This document shows positions 1 through 6,395 of a stretch of 29,967 nucleotides of DNA, one piece after another. The notes beneath the pieces are model-generated. The model ran no database searches. It saw only the letters and a program-made list of their open reading frames with translations, and was not told where the DNA came from. Origin of the DNA: DASWTL01 sp036405495 (lineage in GTDB: Bacteria > Bacteroidota > Bacteroidia > Sphingobacteriales > Sphingobacteriaceae); NCBI GenBank assembly GCA_036405495.1, contig DASWXL010000002.1:1-29967 (forward strand), given 5' to 3'. The first letter of the stretch is position 1. Each line of letters starts with the position of its first letter. A program made the translations under genes and the position numbers.

Positions 1-1
1 G

Positions 2-1369
2 GAATTCTTTGTTACGTTGAAGCAAAAAGGCTTTTCTGATGCACAGATCGCCTGGCTGCTTGGCAATGTTTCCGAGGATGAGGTTTATGAACGCCGCAAA
101 GAGCTGAATATCCGCCGTGTTTACAAGATGGTGGATACCTGTGCCGCTGAGTTCCCGGCTCAAACGCCTTACTACTATTCTACTTTTGAAGAAGAGAATG
201 AGTCTGTGGTATCTGACAGGAAGAAGATCATCGTGCTGGGGTCCGGTCCTAACCGTATCGGACAAGGCATTGAATTCGACTACAGCTGTGTTCACGGCTT
301 ACTTGCCGCAAAGGAATCGGGATTTGAGGCCATCATGGTAAACTGTAATCCTGAAACGGTGTCAACCGATTTCAATATGGCCGACAAACTGTATTTCGAG
401 CCGGTGTTTTGGGAGCATGTTCGTGAGATCATCGATCTGGAGAAGCCTGAGGGTGTCATCGTTCAGTTAGGCGGGCAAACTGCCTTGAAAATGGCTGAAA
501 AGCTGAGCGAAAAAGGCATAAAGATAATCGGTACGTCGTTTAACGATATGGATATCGCCGAAGATCGCGGCCGTTTCTCTGACCTGTTGAAAGACCTGGA
601 TATCCCTTATCCGAAATACGGTGTTGCCGAAAGTGCGGAGGAAGCTCTTCAGGTGGCACACCAGGTTGGCTATCCTGTACTGGTCCGGCCGAGTTATGTT
701 CTCGGCGGGCAGGGAATGAGTATCGTGATCAATGACGAAGATCTGGAGAAAGCCGTTGTTAAACTGCTTGGCGATCTTCCCGGAAACCGTGTTTTGATCG
801 ACCATTTCCTTGATCGCGCTGAAGAAGCTGAATCAGACGCGATCTGCGATGGTGAGGACGTGCATATTATCGGTTTGATGGAACATATCGAGCCTGCGGG
901 AATTCACTCAGGCGATTCAAGTGCAGTACTTCCTCCTTTTAGTCTTTCAGAAAACGTGACCAGAAAGATGGAAGAATACACCATCAAGCTGGCAAAAGCG
1001 CTGAACGTGAGAGGGCTTCTTAACATTCAGTTTGCTATAAAGGACGAGAAGGTGTACGTGATCGAAGCAAATCCGCGTGCGTCGCGTACGGTACCGTTCA
1101 TCGCCAAGGCGTATGATGTTCCTTACATCAATATTGCTGCGAAAATAATGCTCGGCGTAAACAAGCTTAAGGACTTCCGGATCGAGCGCAAGCTGAACGG
1201 TTATGCGATCAAGGAGCCGGTTTTCTCTTACGATAAATTCCCCGAGATCGACAAAGAGCTTGGTCCTGAGATGAAATCGACCGGCGAAGCCATTCGGTTC
1301 ATCAAAGATCTTGAAGATCCGTTCTTCAGAAAGCTTTACCGCGATAAATCAATGTACCTTTCAAAGTAA
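2..1369 (+). CDS. carB: Carbamoyl-phosphate synthase large subunit, 3' part
   Basis: This is the C-terminal half of CarB, which makes carbamoyl phosphate from bicarbonate, ATP and glutamine-derived ammonia for arginine and pyrimidine synthesis. The frame is open from base 2, so the gene begins outside the window. The first TTG at 17 is an internal Leu codon, because the family sequence (LKQKGFSDAQIAWLLG, end of the oligomerisation domain) runs straight through it. Visible landmarks are the linker VYKMVDTCAAEF, the second synthetase half (VLGSGPNRIGQGIEFDY, MVNCNPETVSTDF), the second ATP-grasp (RPSYVLGGQGM, IEANPRASRTVPF) and the end LGPEMKSTGEA. The protein stops about 30 residues after that motif, where E. 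coli CarB continues with its roughly 130-aa MGS-like allosteric domain. That domain is absent; I recall short CarB proteins of this kind from related genera. The stop codon lies inside a heptamer repeat array. Confidence 0.97.
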   Translation, partial: EFFVTLKQKGFSDAQIAWLLGNVSEDEVYERRKELNIRRVYKMVDTCAAEFPAQTPYYYSTFEEENESVVSDRKKIIVLGSGPNRIGQGIEFDYSCVHGLLAAKESGFEAIMVNCNPETVSTDFNMADKLYFEPVFWEHVREIIDLEKPEGVIVQLGGQTALKMAEKLSEKGIKIIGTSFNDMDIAEDRGRFSDLLKDLDIPYPKYGVAESAEEALQVAHQVGYPVLVRPSYVLGGQGMSIVINDEDLEKAVVKLLGDLPGNRVLIDHFLDRAEEAESDAICDGEDVHIIGLMEHIEPAGIHSGDSSAVLPPFSLSENVTRKMEEYTIKLAKALNVRGLLNIQFAIKDEKVYVIEANPRASRTVPFIAKAYDVPYINIAAKIMLGVNKLKDFRIERKLNGYAIKEPVFSYDKFPEIDKELGPEMKSTGEAIRFIKDLEDPFFRKLYRDKSMYLSK

Positions 1370-1404
1370 AAAGGGAAAAGTAAAAAGTAAAAAATGAAAA
1401 AGGG
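1363..1404. repeat. Heptamer tandem array at the carB stop codon
   Basis: Six consecutive 7-bp units in perfect phase: AAAGTAA, AAAGGGA, AAAGTAA, AAAGTAA, AAAATGA, AAAAGGG. The first unit contains the carB stop codon TAA (1367-1369). The rest of the gene-free stretch to 1505 holds a weak 7-bp inverted repeat (CTGAAAG at 1429-1435 and CTTTCAG at 1453-1459) and then the shared terminator. No open frame of interest lies in it. Confidence 0.75.
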
Positions 1405-1471
1405 CCTTTTAAGTGTAAGGTCCGAAAACTGAAAGTAAAAGCCGAACGGTTCCTTTCAGAAGCGATAACTG

Positions 1472-1503
1472 AAAAGCCTCCTGGATCATTCCGGAGGCTT
1501 TTT
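1472..1503. terminator. Bidirectional terminator between carB and hflX
   Basis: The stem is AGCCTCC (1475-1481) with GGAGGCT (1493-1499), around an 11-nt loop. It is flanked by an A-run on the left and a T-run on the right, so it can stop transcription of both convergent genes. It lies 2-3 bases beyond the hflX stop codon. Confidence 0.85.
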
Positions 1504-1505
1504 AG

Positions 1506-2696
1506 TTAATATAAAAGCTTATCGTACGGATATCGTTGCGTATGGATAGCCTTTACTTTATCGTAAACTACCTGCTTAAACTCCTCGATATTGTCCTTGT
1601 TTAAAGCAGAGATGAAAATAGCAGGACTGTTATGACGCGCCATCCAGCTGTTCTTAAAGTCGTTCAGTGTGATGGTCCGCGGTTCTTCGCCCGGTTCTCT
1701 TTCTTCGGACGGCCTGTATGCATCGATCTTATTGAAGACGGTGATAATCTCTTTATCAATAGCTTTCAGGTCCTTCAGCGTTTCGTTTACCGTGGCGATA
1801 TGGTCTTCGAAGTTCGAGTGGGAAATATCCACTACGTGAATCAGTATATCCGCCTCCTGTACCTCATTTAGCGTTGACTTAAAACACTCCACAAGGTGGT
1901 GAGGTAACTTACGGATAAAACCAACCGTGTCGGATAGAAGGAAAGGCAGATTCTCGATCACGACTTTTCTCACCGTTGTATCCAGTGTGGCAAACAGCTT
2001 GTTTTCAGCAAACACCTCTGATTTAGAGATCATATTCATGATGGTCGACTTACCCACGTTGGTGTAACCCACCAATGCAACCCGTACCAGCTGACTGCGG
2101 TTTTTCCGCTGCGTCTCGCTCTGCCTGTCAATATCTTTCAGGCGGTCTTTTAACAGGGATATTTTATTGAGGATCAGCCGGCGGTCGGTCTCGATCTGAC
2201 TTTCACCGGGTCCGCGCATCCCGATACCACCCTTCTGGCGTTCCAGGTGTGTCCATAACCGGGTTAACCGGGGCAGCAGATACTGCAGCTGAGCGAGTTC
2301 AACCTGCGTTTTTGCCTGCCAGGTCTGCGCCCGTTTGGCGAAAATATCGAGGATCAGGTTGCTGCGGTCCAGGATCTTGACCTTCAGTTCCCGCTCAATA
2401 TTTCTCAGCTGCGATGGCGAAAGCTCGTCGTCAAACACCACCATATCGATTTCTTCAGATTGTACGAACGCCAGGATCTCCTCGAGTTTACCGGTTCCGA
2501 CAAACGTTGCCCTGTCGGGGCGGTTCATTCGCTGTGTGAAAGACCGGACGGTGATCCCGCCGGCAGTATCGACCAGGAAGGCAAGTTCATCTAAATACTC
2601 TCGCGTTTCCTCATCGGTTTGTCCGGGAGAAATAATGCCTACCAAAACGGCTGTTTCCGGTTTTATGGATGTGTCGTAAAATTTTTGTCTGGGCAT
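1506..2696 (-). CDS. hflX: Ribosome-associated GTPase HflX
   Basis: HflX is a cytoplasmic GTPase that binds the 50S subunit or stalled 70S ribosomes and splits them, chiefly under stress. The protein has 396 aa. An N-terminal HflX domain (about 1-190) contains FVGTGKLEEI and the glycine-rich GGIGMRGPGESQIETDRR (about 156-173). The G domain follows, with G1 GYTNVGKS (210-217), the switch-I region ATLDTTVR, G3 DTVGF (256-260), G4 NKID (322-325) and G5 SAL (363-365). All nucleotide-binding motifs are intact. The gene starts 34 nt after the trpC stop with no terminator between them, so it may be read from the trp transcript. A TATCTTCG element at 2721-2714 resembles the phylum's -7 box TAnnTTTG, but I see no -33 TTTG, so an independent promoter is only a weak possibility. 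Confidence 0.96.
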   Translation of the reverse strand: MPRQKFYDTSIKPETAVLVGIISPGQTDEETREYLDELAFLVDTAGGITVRSFTQRMNRPDRATFVGTGKLEEILAFVQSEEIDMVVFDDELSPSQLRNIERELKVKILDRSNLILDIFAKRAQTWQAKTQVELAQLQYLLPRLTRLWTHLERQKGGIGMRGPGESQIETDRRLILNKISLLKDRLKDIDRQSETQRKNRSQLVRVALVGYTNVGKSTIMNMISKSEVFAENKLFATLDTTVRKVVIENLPFLLSDTVGFIRKLPHHLVECFKSTLNEVQEADILIHVVDISHSNFEDHIATVNETLKDLKAIDKEIITVFNKIDAYRPSEEREPGEEPRTITLNDFKNSWMARHNSPAIFISALNKDNIEEFKQVVYDKVKAIHTQRYPYDKLLY

Positions 2697-2730
2697 GAGT
2701 TTATAACAAGGTGCGAAGATACAGGTTTCA

Positions 2731-3525
2731 TTAACGACCCGCTGTTAACTCGTTCACAAAGTCCTTCATCGCCTTTCCGGGATGTTGCTCTTTCATGAAA
2801 TTTTCGCCGATCAGGAAACCGTTGAAGCCCGCTTGCTTGAGGAGGTTAATGATCTTCGGGTCGCTGATACCGCTTTCTGAGATCTTCAGGAACTGATCCG
2901 GGATCAAATTTACCAGGTCATACGAATGATCGAGGGAAACAGAAAAATCTGCCAGGTTACGGTTGTTAACACCAACAGCGTCCAGTTCGTCGCATAAGCT
3001 GCGGTCAAGCTCTTCTTTGCTGTGCACCTCAAGCAAAACATTGAGGCCAACAGCCCGGGCTGTGCGGGCCAGCTGTTTGATCTTTTCAGGTGTAAGAATC
3101 GCAGCGATCAGCAGAATGACATCGGCGCCCAATGATTTTGCTTCCAGTACCTGAAACTCGTCAAGGGTAAAATCCTTACGGAGGATCGGCAGCCTGTTCA
3201 CTTTCCGGGCCTCTTCCAGATCCCGGTTGAAGCCGTCGAAAAAACTGGTGTCGGTTAGAACAGACAATGCTGAAGCCCCTGCTTCGGCATATCCGGATGT
3301 GACTTCCGATACACTTGCCAGGTTATTGATCATACCCTTTGAAGGTGATTTTCGTTTGAATTCTGCGATGATCCCGGTTTTGTCCGGATCAAGGATAAAT
3401 TGACGCAACGAGTAGCATTTGCGCTGAAAGTGTTCACTTTCTTCAAGCGACAAGATAGGCGTGCTTCGCTTCGCTACGGCAACTTCTTCTTTTTTCTTTT
3501 CAACTATGGTGTCCAGTATGGTCAT
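2731..3525 (-). CDS. trpC: Indole-3-glycerol-phosphate synthase
   Basis: TrpC closes the ring of carboxyphenylaminodeoxyribulose phosphate to indole-3-glycerol phosphate, the fourth step of tryptophan synthesis. At 264 aa it has the normal length for a monofunctional TrpC; it is not fused to TrpF. The (beta/alpha)8 barrel signatures are all present: AEFKRKSPSKG (54-64), LRKDF (115-119, catalytic Lys117), LLEVHS (164-169, Glu166), VNNRNL (186-191), ISESG (215-219) and the phosphate-binding end FLIGENFM. The start ATG overlaps the trpG stop by 4 bases (ATGA), indicating translational coupling within one transcript. trpD, whose product acts between TrpE/G and TrpC/F, is not between trpG and trpC, and trpF, trpB and trpA do not follow. 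Confidence 0.97.
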   Translation of the reverse strand: MTILDTIVEKKKEEVAVAKRSTPILSLEESEHFQRKCYSLRQFILDPDKTGIIAEFKRKSPSKGMINNLASVSEVTSGYAEAGASALSVLTDTSFFDGFNRDLEEARKVNRLPILRKDFTLDEFQVLEAKSLGADVILLIAAILTPEKIKQLARTARAVGLNVLLEVHSKEELDRSLCDELDAVGVNNRNLADFSVSLDHSYDLVNLIPDQFLKISESGISDPKIINLLKQAGFNGFLIGENFMKEQHPGKAMKDFVNELTAGR

Positions 3526-4121
3526 AATTTTTCAACATCAGGTGCATTAAGGGGTTTGGCTTCCAGCCAGTTTTTCATCATTTGTCTGCCGTGCTCCGTT
3601 AGTACCGATTCTGGGTGAAACTGAACACCGCGAACGTCCAGGTAATTATGTCTCAGCGCCATGATCACGCCCTCATGATCGCGTGCTGTTACTGTCAGCC
3701 CGCTCGGGAAGTTATCGCTTTTTACCGCCCATGAATGATATCGGCCAATGTTAAACTCATTCGGGCATGCTGAAAACAGACCCTCATGGGTATCCGTCAC
3801 CTGCATCCGGGTGGCTCTTCCGTGTACGGGCCTTGACAGGTTGTAAAGTTCCCCGCCAAACACCTCGGCGATCGCCTGCATGCCAAGGCATACACCCAAT
3901 ATGCTTTTCGTTGCGGAATAGTTTCGGATCACATCCAGGAGCAGTCCCGCTTCCGAGGGGATGCCCGGGCCTGGCGACAAAACTATTTTATCAAAGTGAC
4001 CGGCCTCATCAAGTTCGAATTTGTCGTTTCTCCATACCGTAGCTTCATAGCCGCATTCGTTGATCAAATGCACCAGGTTGTATGTGAACGAGTCGTAGTT
4101 ATCAATAACCAGTATTCTCAA
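3522..4121 (-). CDS. trpG: Anthranilate synthase component II (glutamine amidotransferase)
   Basis: This is the class I glutamine amidotransferase subunit that feeds ammonia to TrpE for anthranilate synthesis. It could also serve aminodeoxychorismate synthase, as PabA does in some bacteria. It has 199 aa. Landmarks are the N-terminal ILVIDNYDSFTYNL, the oxyanion-hole region LSPGPGIP (48-55), the nucleophile elbow GVCLGMQ (76-82, Cys78) and the end of the triad FHPES (168-172, His169 and Glu171). The reading frame has no ATG at its beginning. The only plausible start is TTG at 4121-4119, with an in-frame TGA two codons upstream. That TTG lies inside a heptamer repeat array filling the trpE-trpG gap. 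The gene overlaps trpC by 4 bases. Confidence 0.95.
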   Translation of the reverse strand: MRILVIDNYDSFTYNLVHLINECGYEATVWRNDKFELDEAGHFDKIVLSPGPGIPSEAGLLLDVIRNYSATKSILGVCLGMQAIAEVFGGELYNLSRPVHGRATRMQVTDTHEGLFSACPNEFNIGRYHSWAVKSDNFPSGLTVTARDHEGVIMALRHNYLDVRGVQFHPESVLTEHGRQMMKNWLEAKPLNAPDVEKL

Positions 4122-4154
4122 AATTCAAAAGTTAAAAGTTAAAATTCAAAACAG
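4120..4154. repeat. Heptamer tandem array at the trpG start codon
   Basis: Five 7-bp units in phase on the plus strand: AAAATTC, AAAAGTT, AAAAGTT, AAAATTC, AAAACAG. The array begins inside the TTG start codon of trpG, which reads on the other strand, and takes up most of the 54-bp gap between trpE and trpG. Confidence 0.75.
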
Positions 4155-4161
4155 GGTTCTC

Positions 4162-4182
4162 TCATACTTCATACCTCATATC
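4162..4182. repeat. Heptamer tandem array at the trpE stop codon
   Basis: Three 7-bp units in phase on the plus strand: TCATACT, TCATACC, TCATATC. The trpE stop (TGA on the minus strand, 4178-4176) begins the third unit. The sequence family differs from the neighbouring AAAAGTT array but the period is the same. Confidence 0.65.
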
Positions 4183-5585
4183 CCCTCAGCCATTTCCATT
4201 GCTTTTCGTAATGCTGTTATCTTATTATTCACTTCATTCAATTCACTTTCAGGATCTGAATCGGCTACTATTCCGGCGCCTGCCTGGTAGTGCAGCAGGT
4301 TGTTCTTACTCAAAAAGGAACGGATCATAATGGCATGGTTGAAGTCGCCGTTGAAGCCCATATAACCGATCGCCCCGCTGTAAAATCCGCGCTTATGATT
4401 TTCAAAGCGATCGATCAGCTGCATAGCCATGTATTTGGGCGCTCCGCTTAATGTTCCGGCAGGAAAGGTGTCGCCAACAACATGGAAAGGATTTACACCA
4501 CGTTGCAACCGGCCGGCGACTTTCGACACCAAATGAATGAGGTGGGAGTAGTACTGTACTTCCTTAAAGGCTTTTACTTCAACCTGTTCGCAGTGCCGGC
4601 TCAGATCGTTACGGGCAAGATCGACCAGCATCACATGCTCGGCGCTTTCTTTCGGATCGTTCTCCAGTTTTTCTGCAAGTTCTGCGTCTAACAGATCGTT
4701 GCCGGTCCGTTTAAACGTACCTGCAATGGGGTAAATGGTTGCCTCGTTATTCTTTATGGTTAGCTGCGCCTCGGGCGAGGATCCGAAGATCTTAAAATCG
4801 CCATAGTCAAAATAGAAAAGATAAGGCGACGGATTTATGGAACGCAGTGCCCGGTAGACGTTAAATTCGTCGCCCAGAAACGGACGTGCAAAACTTCGCG
4901 AAGGCACAATCTGAAAAACATCGCCTCGGTAAATATGCTCTTTAAGCGCGTTAACAATTCCGATAAATTCCTCATCGGAATAGCCCGAGGTTTCCTCTCC
5001 CTGCAGCGAAAACCGGTATTCCGGGAAATTTTTGTTTTGAATGAGATACTGGATCTTTTCAAGGCCTTCGCTCTCTGAGGCTTCTAAGCCGTTTTCAAAA
5101 AGATAAAGCTCGTTCTTAAAATGGTCGATCGCGATAATGTATCGATAAACATGATACTGCATCAGTGGGATCTGGCGGGCTGCAGCAGGTTTTGCATTAA
5201 GGGCTATATCTTCAAAATGGCGGATAGTCTCGTACGAGAAATACCCGAAAATGCCTGACGAGATGAACTTCAGATCAGCAGGTCCGTCATTTGTAAAGCG
5301 GTTCCTGAAATCTGATATTTTTTCCCGCAGATCAACTCCATCGATTGCCGTTTCAATCCGGCTGCCATCCGGAAAGTATTCGCTTACCATTTGATCGTTC
5401 ATTACTATTCCGGCAATGGGGTCACAGCAAACGTAGCTCCTGCTGTTCTCCCTGCTGTGATAGTCCGAACTTTCCAGCAGAATCGAATTCGGAAAAACGT
5501 CGCGTAAGCGCAAGTAGATGCTTACGGGCGTTGTCGTGTCCGCCAGAAGGCGTTTATAGGTGGTCTTAAGCTTAAATTCCTTCAT
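4176..5585 (-). CDS. trpE: Anthranilate synthase component I
   Basis: TrpE converts chorismate to anthranilate using ammonia supplied by TrpG, the committed step to tryptophan. I use the ATG at 5585, giving 469 aa that begin MKEFKLKTTY. The frame also runs open to an ATG at 5630, but that would place the attenuator hairpin inside the coding region. Near the N-terminus LLESSDYHS (from residue 36) matches the LLES element that binds feedback tryptophan. The C-terminal chorismate-binding domain shows GTFKRTG, DLARNDL, PAGTLSGAPK, GAIGYMGF and AGAGIVADSDP, all intact. It is the first structural gene after the attenuator, and trpG follows 54 nt downstream. Regulation is inferred at two levels: feedback inhibition by tryptophan and leader-peptide attenuation. 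Confidence 0.96.
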   Translation of the reverse strand: MKEFKLKTTYKRLLADTTTPVSIYLRLRDVFPNSILLESSDYHSRENSRSYVCCDPIAGIVMNDQMVSEYFPDGSRIETAIDGVDLREKISDFRNRFTNDGPADLKFISSGIFGYFSYETIRHFEDIALNAKPAAARQIPLMQYHVYRYIIAIDHFKNELYLFENGLEASESEGLEKIQYLIQNKNFPEYRFSLQGEETSGYSDEEFIGIVNALKEHIYRGDVFQIVPSRSFARPFLGDEFNVYRALRSINPSPYLFYFDYGDFKIFGSSPEAQLTIKNNEATIYPIAGTFKRTGNDLLDAELAEKLENDPKESAEHVMLVDLARNDLSRHCEQVEVKAFKEVQYYSHLIHLVSKVAGRLQRGVNPFHVVGDTFPAGTLSGAPKYMAMQLIDRFENHKRGFYSGAIGYMGFNGDFNHAIMIRSFLSKNNLLHYQAGAGIVADSDPESELNEVNNKITALRKAMEMAEGI

Positions 5586-5595
5586 TTTTTTCCAC

Positions 5596-5627
5596 AAAAA
5601 AACCCGATGTGGTTGAAGCATCGGGTT
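5596..5627 (-). terminator. trp attenuator terminator hairpin
   Basis: On the minus strand AACCCGATG (5627-5619) and CATCGGGTT (5609-5601) form a perfect 9-bp stem around a 9-nt loop. The stem runs into a tract of seven T. It lies 24 nt after the leader-peptide stop and ends about 10 nt before the trpE ATG, exactly where an intrinsic attenuator belongs. No gene upstream in this direction needs it. Confidence 0.92.
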
Positions 5628-5677
5628 CATATAGTTGTTTAGGTTTAGTTCTCACGCGAACATACTCATCCCGATAC
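5618..5677 (-). promoter_or_regulatory. Candidate trp antiterminator pairing
   Basis: GTATCGGG (5677-5670), within leader codons 17-19, can pair over 8 bp (one wobble) with CCCGATGC (5625-5618), which includes the 5' arm of the terminator. The first element lies 13 nt past the last Trp codon. A ribosome stalled on the Trp codons would leave it free to block the terminator, while one reaching the stop codon would cover it. The pairing is seen in the sequence; the mechanism is inferred from classical amino-acid attenuation. Confidence 0.75.
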
Positions 5678-5726
5678 GTGTCTGTGCCAGCCACCACCAG
5701 TTGTTTGTATGTTTCTTGTTGTTCAT
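5652..5726 (-). CDS. trpL: trp operon leader peptide with Trp-Trp-Trp
   Basis: A 24-codon open frame begins ATG AAC AAC AAG AAA (5726) and ends TGA (5654-5652). Codons 10-12 are three consecutive TGG Trp codons (5699-5691), preceded by Asn-Asn and followed by LAQTRIGMSMFA. Trp is the rarest residue in most proteins, so three in a row in front of an intrinsic terminator and trpE is strong evidence for a tryptophan-sensing leader peptide. Its product is expected to have no function beyond its translation. The ATG lies only 6 nt beyond the predicted -7 promoter box, so the transcript may start almost at the start codon and be translated with little or no 5' leader. The frame is too short for routine gene callers and is easily missed. 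Confidence 0.9.
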   Translation of the reverse strand: MNNKKHTNNWWWLAQTRIGMSMFA

Positions 5727-5732
5727 CGAAAG

Positions 5733-5762
5733 CAAAAATATAAAGAAAATCGGTTTTTCAAA
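5733..5762 (-). promoter_or_regulatory. trp operon promoter (Bacteroidota type)
   Basis: On the minus strand a -33 TTTG (5762-5759), an 18-bp spacer and a -7 TATTTTTG (5740-5733) match the phylum's primary sigma consensus TTTG / TAnnTTTG exactly. It lies just after the stop of the upstream membrane-protein gene and just before the leader peptide. Confidence 0.85.
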
Positions 5763-5768
5763 TTTTAA

Positions 5769-6221
5769 TTAAATCGTCATGCCGAAAAGGCCTCTTCCGC
5801 TTTGTAGAATGGAGAAGATCACCAGAAGCGCAGCAAGGCCGTAAAAGATCGCCACTGTTCTGTGCTTGATAAAACCTTCCTGTGCTTTTTTAGAACGGGC
5901 ATGACCAACGGTGATCAGGATCAGGGCGAAGATCATCATAGCAGCATGCTCCACTGTCCAGTAACGCAAGACCTCATCTTTCATGGCTGTGGCCATATCG
6001 CTATATCTCACATATGGGCTCAGAAAATACAGGATCAAACCCAGCAGCAACTGAACGTGGGCCGACACCATCGCAAATAGGTTAAGCTTCCTGTTTCCAT
6101 TGGTATAGCTCTTTTTCCCAAACCAACCGGCTAGCGACTGGATCAGCGCCAAAACGATCAGCAGCAAAACCAGATACCGAAGGCCCGAATGTGCTGCTTT
6201 TACAAGTTCGTAAGTGTTCAT
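5769..6221 (-). CDS. Small four-helix integral membrane protein, possibly heme-binding
   Basis: A protein of 150 aa from the ATG at 6221; an upstream in-frame TTG at 6245 is less likely. I see four hydrophobic segments, at roughly residues 11-30, 48-68, 85-105 and 120-140. His residues lie close to the ends of several helices (AHSGLRY, AHVQLLLG, VEHAAMM, VGHARSKK). Paired membrane-edge histidines in a small four-helix bundle would suit b-type heme, and I recall related Bacteroidota proteins being labelled cytochrome B, but I see no decisive motif and the function is unknown. It stands alone, upstream of the trp promoter in the same direction and divergent from the amidohydrolase genes. No terminator separates it from the trp unit, so some read-through into the leader is possible. 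Confidence 0.8.
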   Translation of the reverse strand: MNTYELVKAAHSGLRYLVLLLIVLALIQSLAGWFGKKSYTNGNRKLNLFAMVSAHVQLLLGLILYFLSPYVRYSDMATAMKDEVLRYWTVEHAAMMIFALILITVGHARSKKAQEGFIKHRTVAIFYGLAALLVIFSILQSGRGLFGMTI

Positions 6222-6326
6222 GTGTGATAAATTTGTTTCAGCCAAAATACTTAAAAAGAAAATATCCGGCGGAAAAAATTAACTGAAGGTGCTTTTCAAC
6301 GATAATTCAGGCTTTAGGACCTCCTG

Positions 6327-6344
6327 GGTAACAGCAAAGTTACC
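6327..6344. promoter_or_regulatory. Perfect inverted repeat GGTAAC-N6-GTTACC, candidate operator
   Basis: The arms GGTAAC (6327-6332) and GTTACC (6339-6344) are perfect complements around a 6-nt spacer. The element lies about 50 bp upstream of the ATG at 6396, in the divergent gap between the membrane protein and the amidohydrolase genes. A poor -7-like TATTTTTA follows at 6368-6375. The arrangement suits a dimeric repressor or activator site, but no regulator is linked to it here. Confidence 0.4.
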
Positions 6345-6395
6345 TATGGACGTGTGGCCAATTTTCCTATTTTTAGTCCTTTAACTTAACCTATA

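Noticed and set aside
5586..5630. Longer trpE frame starting at ATG 5630
   Set aside because: It runs in frame through the attenuator hairpin and T tract and adds 15 residues without family similarity; the ATG at 5585 gives the normal N-terminus.
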